Shown here: positions 17,954 to 25,638 of the stretch, piece after piece
Layout: every line of letters starts with the position of its first letter
Position numbering within the stretch: the first letter of the stretch is position 1
Source of the DNA: Bacteroidetes bacterium GWF2_41_31
Lineage (GTDB): Bacteria > Bacteroidota > Bacteroidia > Bacteroidales > F082
Reading direction: 5' to 3'
Assembly: GCA_001769215.1 (NCBI GenBank)
Contig: MEOL01000048.1
Coordinates: 1-61,741 of the forward strand
DNA: 61,741 nucleotides
Notes under the pieces: model-generated
Database searches by the model: none
What the model was told of the DNA's origin: nothing
What the model saw: the letters and a program-made list of their open reading frames with translations, nothing else
Made by a program: the position numbers and the translations under genes

Positions 17954-18511
17954 TTAGAAATTATCCCTTACTTCTTTTTTAAGATGTGCCAGTGTTTTTT
18001 CAATGGGATCATTTTTTGTATCGAATCCGGTTGTGAGGAGTTCCTTTGCCAGGAGTGCCGCCTCATCATCGGTTTTAAATTTAGCAGCGGAGGTATTGAT
18101 CAACCGGGCCACCTCTTCTTTGGCCGTTTTCACCATTTCCCATGAATTTTCGCCAATGTAAAGCTGCTGCGACATGTTGTGCTCGTATTCTTCGCGGATA
18201 TGGTGCAAAAGCATACCTTGCAGCTCTGTCACTTTCTGTCCCTGTGATATGGAGCGTTTTATCAGATTGGGAGGATTGATCCGTTCTAAAAACAACACCA
18301 TGCGTTCGTAGGCTTGCAGTTTTAGTGGGATGATCACTTTTTGGCTGTCGCGTTTTCTTTCCATATCCAACTTTAAACGCGTCAGGTCCTGTTCATCTTT
18401 TAAGAAGCTTAATTGATGCTCATCGTGTTTCAAAAAAAAGCGCAACATCACGTAAACCGCTGCCAACATGACTAACGATGGAATTGAGTATTTTATAATT
18501 TCAGCTATCAT
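17954..18511 (-). CDS. conserved hypothetical protein with N-terminal membrane anchor
   Basis: The 185-residue protein has one membrane segment at residues ~9-28, then a charged helical cytoplasmic part with EHQLSFLKDEQDLTRLKLDMERK and KLQAYERMVLFLERINPPNL. The style is that of a conserved Bacteroidota family of unknown function; I cannot name a domain with confidence. It is the first gene of the tight operon that continues through DUF2520, the KdsC-like phosphatase, UbiA, Maf and the SnoaL-like protein. Confidence 0.75.
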   Translation of the reverse strand: MIAEIIKYSIPSLVMLAAVYVMLRFFLKHDEHQLSFLKDEQDLTRLKLDMERKRDSQKVIIPLKLQAYERMVLFLERINPPNLIKRSISQGQKVTELQGMLLHHIREEYEHNMSQQLYIGENSWEMVKTAKEEVARLINTSAAKFKTDDEAALLAKELLTTGFDTKNDPIEKTLAHLKKEVRDNF

Positions 18512-18540
18512 ACGTGGTTTAAATTGAATAAATGATGCTA

Positions 18541-18569
18541 CAAAGTAACGACTTTTTTTTGCTTCGCAA
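18541..18569 (-). promoter_or_regulatory. candidate promoter for the six-gene operon
   Basis: On the minus strand: TTG (18569-18567), 18 nt, TTACTTTG (18548-18541). This differs at one position from TAnnTTTG. It lies 30 bp upstream of the first gene of the operon at 18511. Confidence 0.4.
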
Positions 18570-18621
18570 CTAAAAGAGAAAAGGTTATCAATCCATTGTT
18601 ATAATTTTCACACTGAATATA

Positions 18622-18649
18622 TTGACATACCTGGAAATCGCTATCTTTG
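18622..18649 (+). promoter_or_regulatory. promoter of the aminotransferase gene
   Basis: TTG (18622-18624), 17 nt, TATCTTTG (18642-18649). The -7 box is perfect for TAnnTTTG; the spacing is at the short end of the known range. The start codon at 18671 is 22 nt downstream. Confidence 0.55.
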
Positions 18650-18670
18650 CCCTTTTAAAATATATAGCGA

Positions 18671-19879
18671 GTGAACAGCAGCATATTATCAGCCAGGATA
18701 TTGAATTTGACCGAGTCGGCCACACTTGAAATGACGAGATTAAGCCGCGAATTGCAGGGTCAGGGAATTGACATTATTAACCTGAGTATTGGAGAACCGG
18801 ATTTCAACACACCTGACTTTGTGAAACAAGGCGCCATAGAGGCCATTCACAACAATATCACCAAATATCCGCCGGTGCCGGGTTTAGCACCGGTAAGGGA
18901 AGCTATCTCAAAAAAACTGAAACGTGACAACCAACTGGAATACAAACCCAGCCAGATTGTGGTTTCAAATGGCGCCAAACAATCGCTTTCCAATGTGTTT
19001 TTCTGCTTGTTAAATCCGGGCGATGAAATCATTGTGCCTGCTCCTTATTGGGTTTCGTATACAGAAATGATTAAACTGGCTGGTGGTGATATAAAACTCA
19101 TTGTAGCCGGTATTGAAGCCGATTTTAAGGTCACGCCAGATCAGATTGCTGCTGCCATCACGCCTCGTACAAAGGCTTTGTTAATCAATTCCCCAAGCAA
19201 TCCGACCGGATCAGTTTACTCATTTGCCGAGATGAAGGCCATCGCGGAAGTGATTGCTAAACACCCTGATTTGGTAGTGATTTCGGATGAGATATACGAA
19301 CACATCCTTTTTGAGGGCTCACACGTAAGTTTGGCCTCCTTTCCTGAGATAAAAAATCAGGTGGTAATCATCAATGGTGTTTCTAAGGGGTTTTCCATGA
19401 CCGGCTGGCGCATAGGATATCTGGCAGCACCCCAATTTATCGCCGATGCCTGCACCAAATTGCAGGGACAGTTTACCTCGGGTGCCGGAAGTATTTCGCA
19501 GATGGCTGCTGCTGCTGCTGTTTCGGCTGATCCGAATCAAGTTCCTGAATTAAAGATCATGGTGGCCGCGTTTAAAGAACGGCGCGACTTATTGGTCGGG
19601 ATGATGCAGGAAATCGATGGCGTTAAAACCAATCTCCCCAAAGGTGCATTTTACCTCTTCCCGGATGTCAGCAGTTTCTTTGGTAAAACGGATGGAACTA
19701 CCTTGGTGAACGACAGCACCCAACTATGTACTTATCTGCTCGAAAAAGCCCATGTAGCCCTGGTTCCGGGTGAGGCTTTCGGCGATCCCAACTGTATTAG
19801 GTTGTCCTATGCCACTTCAAAAGAACTCCTCGTGGAGGCTGTCAACAGGATTAAAACCGCCCTGGCCTTGTTGAAATAA
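18671..19879 (+). CDS. class I PLP-dependent aminotransferase (aspartate aminotransferase type)
   Basis: A 402-residue fold-type I aminotransferase. Seen are the N-terminal GIDIINLSIGEPDFNTP, the substrate/PLP region NGAKQSL, NSPSNPTG, SDEIYEHILFEG and the PLP-lysine segment NGVSKGFSMTGWRIGY, with a C-terminal IRLSYATS holding the carboxylate-binding Arg. It most likely transfers the amino group between aspartate and 2-oxoglutarate, though related aminotransferases for aromatic or branched amino acids look alike. The start is a GTG at 18671; it matches the usual N-terminus (LSARILNLTESATLEMTR) and no ATG fits. It stands alone between divergent genes. Confidence 0.92.
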   Translation: MNSSILSARILNLTESATLEMTRLSRELQGQGIDIINLSIGEPDFNTPDFVKQGAIEAIHNNITKYPPVPGLAPVREAISKKLKRDNQLEYKPSQIVVSNGAKQSLSNVFFCLLNPGDEIIVPAPYWVSYTEMIKLAGGDIKLIVAGIEADFKVTPDQIAAAITPRTKALLINSPSNPTGSVYSFAEMKAIAEVIAKHPDLVVISDEIYEHILFEGSHVSLASFPEIKNQVVIINGVSKGFSMTGWRIGYLAAPQFIADACTKLQGQFTSGAGSISQMAAAAAVSADPNQVPELKIMVAAFKERRDLLVGMMQEIDGVKTNLPKGAFYLFPDVSSFFGKTDGTTLVNDSTQLCTYLLEKAHVALVPGEAFGDPNCIRLSYATSKELLVEAVNRIKTALALLK

Positions 19880-20010
19880 GGCTCCTCCTGTATTTATAGA
19901 AAATTCAGCTCCTTGGTTACGAGGTGCCACGAATCGTACAGGCTGCGGTGGATGTTTTTAATTCCTGCCGGATATTTATCTATTTTTGCAATCCAACAAA
20001 ATAATTTGGC

Positions 20011-21027
20011 ATGTTGACTTCTAAAAATATAGATCAACTTTTTGAACAGTTTAATAAACTGAATGTAATGGTCATTGGCGATGTCATGGTGGACGCTTAC
20101 ATCTGGGGTACTGTCGACAGGATTTGTCCCGAAGCGCCCGTACCTATCGTTACTGTGAAGCAACGCGAAAACCGATTGGGTGGAGCGGCCAATGTGGGGT
20201 TAAACCTCAAAGCCCTGGGCGCAAATCCCATTTTATGCTCTGTGATCGGCAACGACCAAAAAGGTGTTGCGTTTAAACAGTTGATCCTGGATGCAGGAAT
20301 GTCGACTGAAGGGTTGATTTCCGATGAAAACAGGATTACCACAACCAAATTCAGAATCATTGGCAATCAACACCAGATGCTGAGGGTAGATGAGGAAACC
20401 ACCGAACCGCTTGATGATCTTCAGTTTGAATTGTTAAACAAAAGAATACTTCGGCTGTTTGTTGATAAAGAAATCCATGTAGTGATATTTCAGGATTACG
20501 ACAAAGGGGTTATTACTCCACAACTGATTGAAAAGGTGATTACAGAGGCCAGACGACGTAAAATTCCGGTAGCTGTTGACCCAAAGAAAAGGAATTTCCT
20601 GGATTATAAAAAGGCAACACTCTTTAAACCCAACATCAAAGAGGTAAAGGAAGGTCTGGGTGTTAATTTCGATCCGCACGACAACGAACAACTCGAAATG
20701 GTCGTGGCACAACTTCAGGATAAACTTCAGGCAAAAATGGTACTCAATACCTTGTCGGAGTTGGGGGTGTTTATCAGCTGGGAAGAGCAGGGAATGTACG
20801 AGTCGCAACTGATCCCGGCTCACCGCCGCAATATTACGGATGTTTCGGGAGCCGGTGACACAGTGATTAGCGTTGCTGCCCTGTGTTTGGCACTTGATAC
20901 CGAACCCAGAATCATGGCTGCTATTGCCAACCTGGCAGGAGGTCTGGTGTGTGAAGAGGTGGGAGTCGTTCCGATAAATAAAGAGAAACTGCGCATAGAA
21001 GTAGCGAAGATGATGGGTGCTAATTAG
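20011..21027 (+). CDS. hldE: PfkB-family kinase, D-glycero-beta-D-manno-heptose-7-phosphate kinase
   Basis: A 338-residue PfkB-type sugar kinase matching the kinase domain of HldE (RfaE domain I), which phosphorylates heptose 7-phosphate on the path to ADP-heptose for lipopolysaccharide core. Motifs seen are VIGDVMVDAYIWG at the start, RLGGAANVGLNLKALGA (PfkB signature 1) and ITDVSGAGDTVISVAALCLA (signature 2 with the catalytic Asp). The nucleotidyltransferase domain of the fused HldE is absent, so this is the split, kinase-only form; the partner is not in the window. A possible -7 box TATTTTTG lies at 19981-19988, but no clear -33 box. Confidence 0.9.
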   Translation: MLTSKNIDQLFEQFNKLNVMVIGDVMVDAYIWGTVDRICPEAPVPIVTVKQRENRLGGAANVGLNLKALGANPILCSVIGNDQKGVAFKQLILDAGMSTEGLISDENRITTTKFRIIGNQHQMLRVDEETTEPLDDLQFELLNKRILRLFVDKEIHVVIFQDYDKGVITPQLIEKVITEARRRKIPVAVDPKKRNFLDYKKATLFKPNIKEVKEGLGVNFDPHDNEQLEMVVAQLQDKLQAKMVLNTLSELGVFISWEEQGMYESQLIPAHRRNITDVSGAGDTVISVAALCLALDTEPRIMAAIANLAGGLVCEEVGVVPINKEKLRIEVAKMMGAN

Positions 21028-21046
21028 TTCAGGGAAAAACCAGTAT

Positions 21047-21757
21047 ATGAATCAGTACAATACACCAGGGAAGAAGTTAAGGGTCGAAAAAATGTTTAAC
21101 GACATTGCACCAAGGTACGACTTATTGAACCATGTTTTATCAGCGGGCATCGACATCAGGTGGCGTATCAGAGTGAGAAGACTGCTGGAACCACTTCATC
21201 CTCAGACCATTTTGGATGTGGCAACCGGTACGGGTGATTTGGCGATTGAACTGGCCAAACTGCATCCTGAGAAAATTGTCGGGTTGGACATTGCCGAACA
21301 AATGCTGGAAGTGGGAAAGCAGAAAATTGTTAAAGCAGGTCTTCTTCAGCTCATCGAAATGGTGCATGGCGATTCCGCCGAAATACCCTTTCCAGATAAC
21401 TCATTTGATGCCGTGACTGTGGCCTTTGGCGCGCGCAATTTTGAAAACCTGCAGGTCGGATTGAAAGAAATGAGACGGGTGCTGAAGCCACAAGGCAGGG
21501 TGGTGGTGCTTGAGTTTTCGAGGCCAAATCAGTTTGTTTTCAAACAGGTATATCAATTTTATTTTAAATTCATACTTCCTCTGGTTGGTAAAACCGTGTC
21601 GAAGAACAGCGAAGCCTACACTTATTTACCCGATTCGGTTTCTGCCTTTGCTGAAGGTCAAGAGTTTCTCGACCAAATGGAAATGGCCGGATTTAAAGAG
21701 GTACATCAAAAGCGATTGACCATGGGAATAGCAACTCTTTACTGGGGAACAAACTAA
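21047..21757 (+). CDS. menG: demethylmenaquinone methyltransferase
   Basis: This enzyme C-methylates demethylmenaquinone with SAM in the last step of menaquinone synthesis. The 236 residues show the UbiE/MenG signature MFNDIAPRYDLLNHVLSAGID near the N-terminus, SAM-binding ILDVATGTGDLAIELA, then DNSFDAVTVAFGARNFENL and RVLKPQGRVVVLEFSRP. I choose the ATG at 21047 because MNQYNTPGKKLRVEKMF is the usual start; an in-frame GTG at 21017 would overlap the kinase gene. It follows hldE by 19 bp and precedes porT, a conserved neighbour pair in this phylum. Confidence 0.95.
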   Translation: MNQYNTPGKKLRVEKMFNDIAPRYDLLNHVLSAGIDIRWRIRVRRLLEPLHPQTILDVATGTGDLAIELAKLHPEKIVGLDIAEQMLEVGKQKIVKAGLLQLIEMVHGDSAEIPFPDNSFDAVTVAFGARNFENLQVGLKEMRRVLKPQGRVVVLEFSRPNQFVFKQVYQFYFKFILPLVGKTVSKNSEAYTYLPDSVSAFAEGQEFLDQMEMAGFKEVHQKRLTMGIATLYWGTN

Positions 21758-21839
21758 ACCCGGACGTAAATTAAAAAATAAACTCGTTAATCGGAACCTA
21801 ATGAAATACTATCACCGACAGAAAAGCGTTAACCTACTC

Positions 21840-22628
21840 ATGAGTTATCAATTGAAAAAATCACTTGCCACAATAACAGGTATTGCTTTGTTGGGATTGT
21901 TGTTTAGTACATCTGCCATGGCGCAGCAACGAAAACCAATGAATTTACCTAGTTTCGACCATGTAACCTATCATTTTGGATTTATTTTGGGAGTCAATCA
22001 AATGCTTTTTTCCGTGAAAACGGTTGACAACCTTTCGTTTATCAAATGGAGTTCTACAGAAATGCCGGATTTTTACTCAGTAGATTCAGCCTTCGTGTAC
22101 AGTGTTAATTCGGTTCCTACACCGGGTTTCAGCATCGGGATTGTTGGGAACCTGCACCTGACACCAGATCTTAATTTGCGCTTTATCCCTTCTCTTTCGT
22201 TCGGTGAGCGGTTATTGTATTACAATATCCGGACCTATAAGAACGGTGATGAAGAATCTGTTGAAATGCGAAAGGGAATCACTTCTACCCTGGTTGAATT
22301 TCCACTCGAACTCAAATATAAATCGCGCAGGCTGAACAACGTGGCCGCATATGTGCTGGGCGGGGTAAAATACAGCATCGACCTGGCCTCGCAAAAGAAG
22401 GCACAACAAAACTCCAGTGATATCACTGTCAAACTTAACCGACATGACATTTCATTGGAACTGGGTGTTGGCTTCGACTTCTATACAACCTATTTTAAAT
22501 TTGGCACCGAACTGAAAATGGGTTATGGATTAAACAACCTGATCATCCGCGAAAGCAACATCTATACAAACAGCATCGACCAGCTACGCTCCAAAGTGTT
22601 CTTACTGTCGTTTACCTTCGAGGGATAG
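21840..22628 (+). CDS. porT: PorT, type IX secretion outer-membrane protein
   Basis: PorT is an outer-membrane beta-barrel needed for the type IX secretion system of Bacteroidota. The protein has a signal peptide ending AMAQQ and alternating beta-strand pattern to a final aromatic strand (VFLLSFTFEG). Position directly after menG is the usual place of porT. I start at the ATG at 21840, which gives a standard signal peptide (MSYQLKKSLATITGIAL); an upstream ATG at 21801 adds 13 residues. Its client proteins in this window carry T9SS sorting domains (genes at 2981, 24044, 25639, 28882). Confidence 0.88.
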   Translation: MSYQLKKSLATITGIALLGLLFSTSAMAQQRKPMNLPSFDHVTYHFGFILGVNQMLFSVKTVDNLSFIKWSSTEMPDFYSVDSAFVYSVNSVPTPGFSIGIVGNLHLTPDLNLRFIPSLSFGERLLYYNIRTYKNGDEESVEMRKGITSTLVEFPLELKYKSRRLNNVAAYVLGGVKYSIDLASQKKAQQNSSDITVKLNRHDISLELGVGFDFYTTYFKFGTELKMGYGLNNLIIRESNIYTNSIDQLRSKVFLLSFTFEG

Positions 22629-22801
22629 CTGTTAGTCCTCCAACCATTCGGGTAGGAAGTAAATACATCATTTTTTTTAATGGCACTATGGCTCTGTCTT
22701 CGGGTAGTCCAATAAGTTGATTTTTCAGGTTCTCTGTTTTTGTTTTATCAGGGATGACCAAAATATTTCTACCTTTGAAAATCATTAAAGATCCGGAAGC
22801 A

Positions 22802-23512
22802 ATGGACATCGAGTATAACCCTGATCCCTTTTTTCAAAAGGTGGTTGAAAAGGCCACTTTAAAACAACACGTGTATAACAATACCCTGGAAACGTTTAAT
22901 CGGATCAAGGATTCTATCCAGGAGCTTGAGAAGAAATACGCTGACTTTGTAAAAAATAAAGTGCCCCACGTTTTGGTTCCGTTTGAATCGAGTAGTATGA
23001 GTGACTTTGAGATCGAGCTTAAATTTGGAGGGGATGTGCTTCTTTTTTTAATGCACACCAATATCTTTGAATTTTCACGTCACCATGAAGTGATGCGCAC
23101 CGATTACATTCATGAAGATAAAAGCCGCAGCTATTGTGGGGTGATCAACATCTATAATTTCCTGGCCGACTCATTTAAGTACAACCGGGTTAATGATATT
23201 GGATACCTTATTGGGCGCGTGTTTGTAAACAAAGACAAACATTATTTTATTGAAGGAAAGCGCGAGTTGGGATTTATTTTTAATAATTTCGAAAACAACC
23301 TGGTTGATCAAGCTTCCATTAATAACCTCCTGGAGACGGCAATTACCTACACCGTGAACTTCGATTTGCTCACTCCCGATTACGATCTGGTTAAGGAAGT
23401 TTCGGTTTATGACATGAAAAATACCCGGGATATTATCTCGATTAAAACGGGTAAACGACTGGGTTATAAATTTCAGGCCGATACGGAGAGAAGCAACGGG
23501 GGAGGAGCTTAA
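22802..23512 (+). CDS. conserved hypothetical protein
   Basis: The 236-residue protein is soluble, without signal peptide or membrane helices. It has an N-terminal helix with KVVEKATLKQHVYNNTLETF and a mixed alpha/beta remainder including EIELKFGGDVLLFLMHTNIF. I do not recognise a family with known function. I start at the ATG at 22802 (MDIEYNPDPFF); the open frame reaches 22754, but a perfect TAnnTTTG box (TACCTTTG, 22770-22777) lies inside that extension and would put the transcript start near 22784. The gene is the last before tRNA-Glu. Confidence 0.75.
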   Translation: MDIEYNPDPFFQKVVEKATLKQHVYNNTLETFNRIKDSIQELEKKYADFVKNKVPHVLVPFESSSMSDFEIELKFGGDVLLFLMHTNIFEFSRHHEVMRTDYIHEDKSRSYCGVINIYNFLADSFKYNRVNDIGYLIGRVFVNKDKHYFIEGKRELGFIFNNFENNLVDQASINNLLETAITYTVNFDLLTPDYDLVKEVSVYDMKNTRDIISIKTGKRLGYKFQADTERSNGGGA

Positions 23513-23542
23513 AGGGCCATGAAAAAAAAATTCCAGAAAATG

Positions 23543-23572
23543 TTGTGCAAGTAAAAAAAGGTTCTATTTTTG
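23543..23572 (+). promoter_or_regulatory. promoter of tRNA-Glu
   Basis: TTG (23543-23545), exactly 19 nt, TATTTTTG (23565-23572). Both boxes and the spacing fit the Bacteroidota consensus. Transcription would start near 23579, about 11 nt before the tRNA. Confidence 0.75.
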
Positions 23573-23589
23573 CACCTCCTAAACGAAAC

Positions 23590-23663
23590 GGTCCGTTCGT
23601 CTAGTCCGGTCAGGACGCCAGGTTTTCATCCTGGTAACACGGGTTCGAATCCCGTACGGACTA
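23590..23663 (+). tRNA. tRNA-Glu (anticodon TTC)
   Basis: The 74-nt sequence folds into a complete cloverleaf. The acceptor stem is GGTCCGT (23590-23596) with ACGGACT (23656-23662), including one terminal G-U pair; the discriminator base is A at 23663 and CCA is not encoded. The anticodon stem is CCAGG/CCTGG, with the anticodon TTC at 23625-23627. The T arm contains GGGTTCGAATCCC. It has its own promoter and terminator. The accessory region with the small cassettes starts directly downstream. Confidence 0.97.
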
Positions 23664-23666
23664 CAG

Positions 23667-23700
23667 AAGCCTCTAAATCAATGATTTGGAGGCTTTTTTT
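23667..23700 (+). terminator. terminator after tRNA-Glu
   Basis: A 13-bp stem, AAGCCTCTAAATC with GATTTGGAGGCTT (one G-U pair), a 3-nt loop and a run of seven T ending at 23700. It directly follows the tRNA. Confidence 0.85.
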
Positions 23701-23789
23701 TATGCGCCAGCTATTGGCGCCCTGCTCTCGACCCATGAATGGTAACCTTCCTGCCGGAGTATGCCCAAAAAAAACCAATTACCAAAATA

Positions 23790-23951
23790 ATGGCGCTAAA
23801 AATCAAACCTTTAAAATAATTTCTTAGATTTACCCTCCAAACACCCGATGATCCATTTACAATGAAACATAGAGCTGATTTAGATAATTTTGGACTTAAA
23901 ATGGGTAATCTGGTGATAATGAGATTAGATGAATACGGAAAGGAATATTAA
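23790..23951 (+). pseudogene. decayed small gene, copy 1 of a repeated ~53-codon element
   Basis: Read from the ATG at 23790 the frame encodes 53 codons but holds a TAA at codon 10 (23817-23819), ending at 23951. The part after the stop contains FTLQTPDDPF and ADLDNFGLKMGNLVIMRLDE. A second copy at 27932-28036 matches it in the same frame (FTHQTPVGLF, ADLFNFKRLKMG), which shows the similarity is protein-coding in origin. Function unknown. It ends just before attC-like site A. The 23701-23789 stretch before it holds only a small inverted repeat (GCGCCA/TGGCGC, 23705-23720). Confidence 0.5.
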
Positions 23952-24007
23952 CAACAAAGCCTGTATAATTGGCATAGCGACAATTGGCGGTATGCGGATG
24001 TTGGCGG
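23949..24007 (+). repeat. attC-like site A (cassette boundary)
   Basis: The segment matches site B at 30163-30208 over about 38 bases: TATAATnGGCATAGnGAC, then AATTGnnGnTATGCnGATG and TT. Inner arms GCATA (23972-23976) and TATGC (23991-23995) can pair. The right edge is G-TTGGCGG at 24000-24007. Those bases complement, 7 of 8, the CCACCAAC that follows the next gene at 24707-24714, as expected for the two ends of one integron cassette. No integrase is nearby, so attC identity is an inference. Confidence 0.5.
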
Positions 24008-24043
24008 AATTGTAAGTGCGACACAATCTAAAAATATTATAAC

Positions 24044-24703
24044 ATGAGAACTTTTAAATTGATTATTACAGTTTTAATGCTTAATAGCACTCTAATTTCT
24101 TTTGGGCAAATTAATCCAATAAATAATTTGTTTTTTCAACAAACGTATTGGTACCAGAATTACAATTGTCCTTCATTTAATTGTTTTGAATTGTCATGGA
24201 CTGCTCCAGATATTTCAACTGACACTTTACTGGGATATAAAATTTATCGAGACAATGACTTCTGGATTTTTACCAAAGAAACTGATGTAACCTGTTCAGG
24301 TTATTCTCCTTGTGAATATAATGATTTCTTTAACAGTTTGCCCTTTTGGACTACAGTTAAAGCAGTGTATAATAGTGACTCAACAATATCAATTGCTAAT
24401 GATTCGGTTTTTGTGAATGATTTATTGATAAATATAGAGGGAATTGAAAGTAATATAATTACACTATTAAAGAATCCCATATCTATTGGTGAGAATATTT
24501 CAATCGTGATTCCGAATTCCGAAGGAGAGACATGTCGAATACAAATACATTCATTAAGTGAACAGTTAATAAAAGAATATGAAATTAAACAGGTTATGGA
24601 TGGGATTGTTAATTTTTCAACAAAAAAGATGACCCACGGACTTCATGTAATCAGCATTCAGTTAAAAGGAAAAACGATAAACAAGAAAATAATGATACAA
24701 TAA
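24044..24703 (+). CDS. small T9SS secreted protein with fibronectin III-like domain (cassette gene)
   Basis: The 219-residue protein has a signal peptide (MRTFKLIITVLMLNSTLISF, then GQ). Residues ~45-110 look like a fibronectin III strand set (FELSWTAPDISTDTLLGYKI). The last ~80 residues are a degenerate type A T9SS sorting domain (LKNPISIGENISIVIP ... GLHVISIQLKGK). It is likely exported through the T9SS; its ligand is unknown. It is AT-rich compared with the core genes and occupies a unit bounded by complementary ends at 24000-24007 and 24707-24714, so I regard it as a cassette-borne gene. Confidence 0.7.
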   Translation: MRTFKLIITVLMLNSTLISFGQINPINNLFFQQTYWYQNYNCPSFNCFELSWTAPDISTDTLLGYKIYRDNDFWIFTKETDVTCSGYSPCEYNDFFNSLPFWTTVKAVYNSDSTISIANDSVFVNDLLINIEGIESNIITLLKNPISIGENISIVIPNSEGETCRIQIHSLSEQLIKEYEIKQVMDGIVNFSTKKMTHGLHVISIQLKGKTINKKIMIQ

Positions 24704-24706
24704 CTA

Positions 24707-24825
24707 CCACCAACAATGCATCATACTTTATGGTGGGTACATTCAAAATATGAACATCTTAGTTCCAAATATTAATCATCCAGGACAGAAATCTTTGTCT
24801 TTGAAAGTCCGCCGCAAAGTTTATG
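24707..24825 (+). repeat. attC-like palindromic site S2
   Basis: After the CCACCAAC end (24707-24714) comes a left arm GCAT (24718-24721), ACTTT (24725-24729) and TGGTGGG (24731-24737), and a right arm TCCGCCG, AAAGT (24816-24820) and ATGC (24822-24825), which pair with several G-U pairs. The element is homologous along its whole length to site S3 at 31973-32114, including the loop (TATGAACATnTTAGTTCCA). Changed bases keep pairing (TGGTGG/CCGCC here, TGGCGGA/TCCGCCA in S3), so the fold seems selected. The right outer core GTT is not evident. Confidence 0.55.
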
Positions 24826-24851
24826 CTGTCCGCTATCCCAAATACATAACT

Positions 24852-25544
24852 ATGAAAACCAAGAAAAAAAAGATCATCAAGACCATCCTATTATCATTAT
24901 TCATAATTGTTGCGAATTTTGCACCGGGACAGAATGAAGCAATTGAAATTGAATTTTTAGGAAACTGTGGACTTTTTATGACTGATGGGAATTTGAAAGT
25001 TTATGTTGACTTCCCATATAAGTCAGGAGCATATGGTTACATGACCTATAGACCGGGATTGGTGGACAGTATTCATGAAAATTCGATATTTATCTTCACG
25101 CATGGCCATGCCGACCATTTTAACAGAAAAGGATTTAAACAAACAAATCAAAAATTATATGGACCGTGGCCTGTATCATTTTTTCTGTCGGGAAAAAGAA
25201 AATACAAATTCTTTGAGCTTAACGACAAAGGACAGAATTTTTCAATTACAAAATTTAAAACCAAACACCGCCTTTCGTTAAAACACTATTCCTACCTGAT
25301 TGAATGGAATAACAAAAGAATTTACATTTCTGGAGATGATGAATCTGCTGATACTATTAGCACTATGGACGACCTGGACTTAGCTTTTGCCCCATACTGG
25401 TTACTGCACAATGCATCTGAAAGAGGCATAAAGATCCAAACAAAACAAATCATTTTGTATCATCACCCATCAGTTGAAAGTATTGATAATAAAGGTGAAA
25501 AAGTAATTGTACCGGTACAATATCAGAAATTTGAACTTGAATAA
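24852..25544 (+). CDS. exported metallo-beta-lactamase fold hydrolase
   Basis: The 230-residue protein has an N-terminal signal peptide (KKIIKTILLSLFIIVANFAPGQ) written here as residues ~6-27, followed by a metallo-beta-lactamase fold: IEIEFLGNCGLF, the metal-binding FTHGHADHF (around residues 82-90), YISGDDES with a ligand Asp, and the final HHPSVES. The arrangement resembles UlaG-like or Zn-dependent MBL hydrolases, working in the periplasm; the substrate is unknown. I use the ATG at 24852, because the open frame upstream (from 24750) is the palindromic site S2. The gene lies in the cassette region, but its right boundary site is not recognisable. Confidence 0.8.
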   Translation: MKTKKKKIIKTILLSLFIIVANFAPGQNEAIEIEFLGNCGLFMTDGNLKVYVDFPYKSGAYGYMTYRPGLVDSIHENSIFIFTHGHADHFNRKGFKQTNQKLYGPWPVSFFLSGKRKYKFFELNDKGQNFSITKFKTKHRLSLKHYSYLIEWNNKRIYISGDDESADTISTMDDLDLAFAPYWLLHNASERGIKIQTKQIILYHHPSVESIDNKGEKVIVPVQYQKFELE

Positions 25545-25638
25545 AATACAATGGTGAACCTTCTTAAAATTATTGCGACCGCTACTATACAATCTATTTC
25601 CTGTTATGCAAAAAACAACAACCTAAACAAATAATAAT

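Noticed and set aside
19894..20163. 89-residue minus-strand open frame
   Set aside because: It overlaps the start of the PfkB-type kinase gene and shows no domain; the plus-strand gene explains the region.
23570..23827. 85-residue open frame across tRNA-Glu
   Set aside because: It runs through the tRNA, its terminator and the decayed small gene, so it is not a gene.
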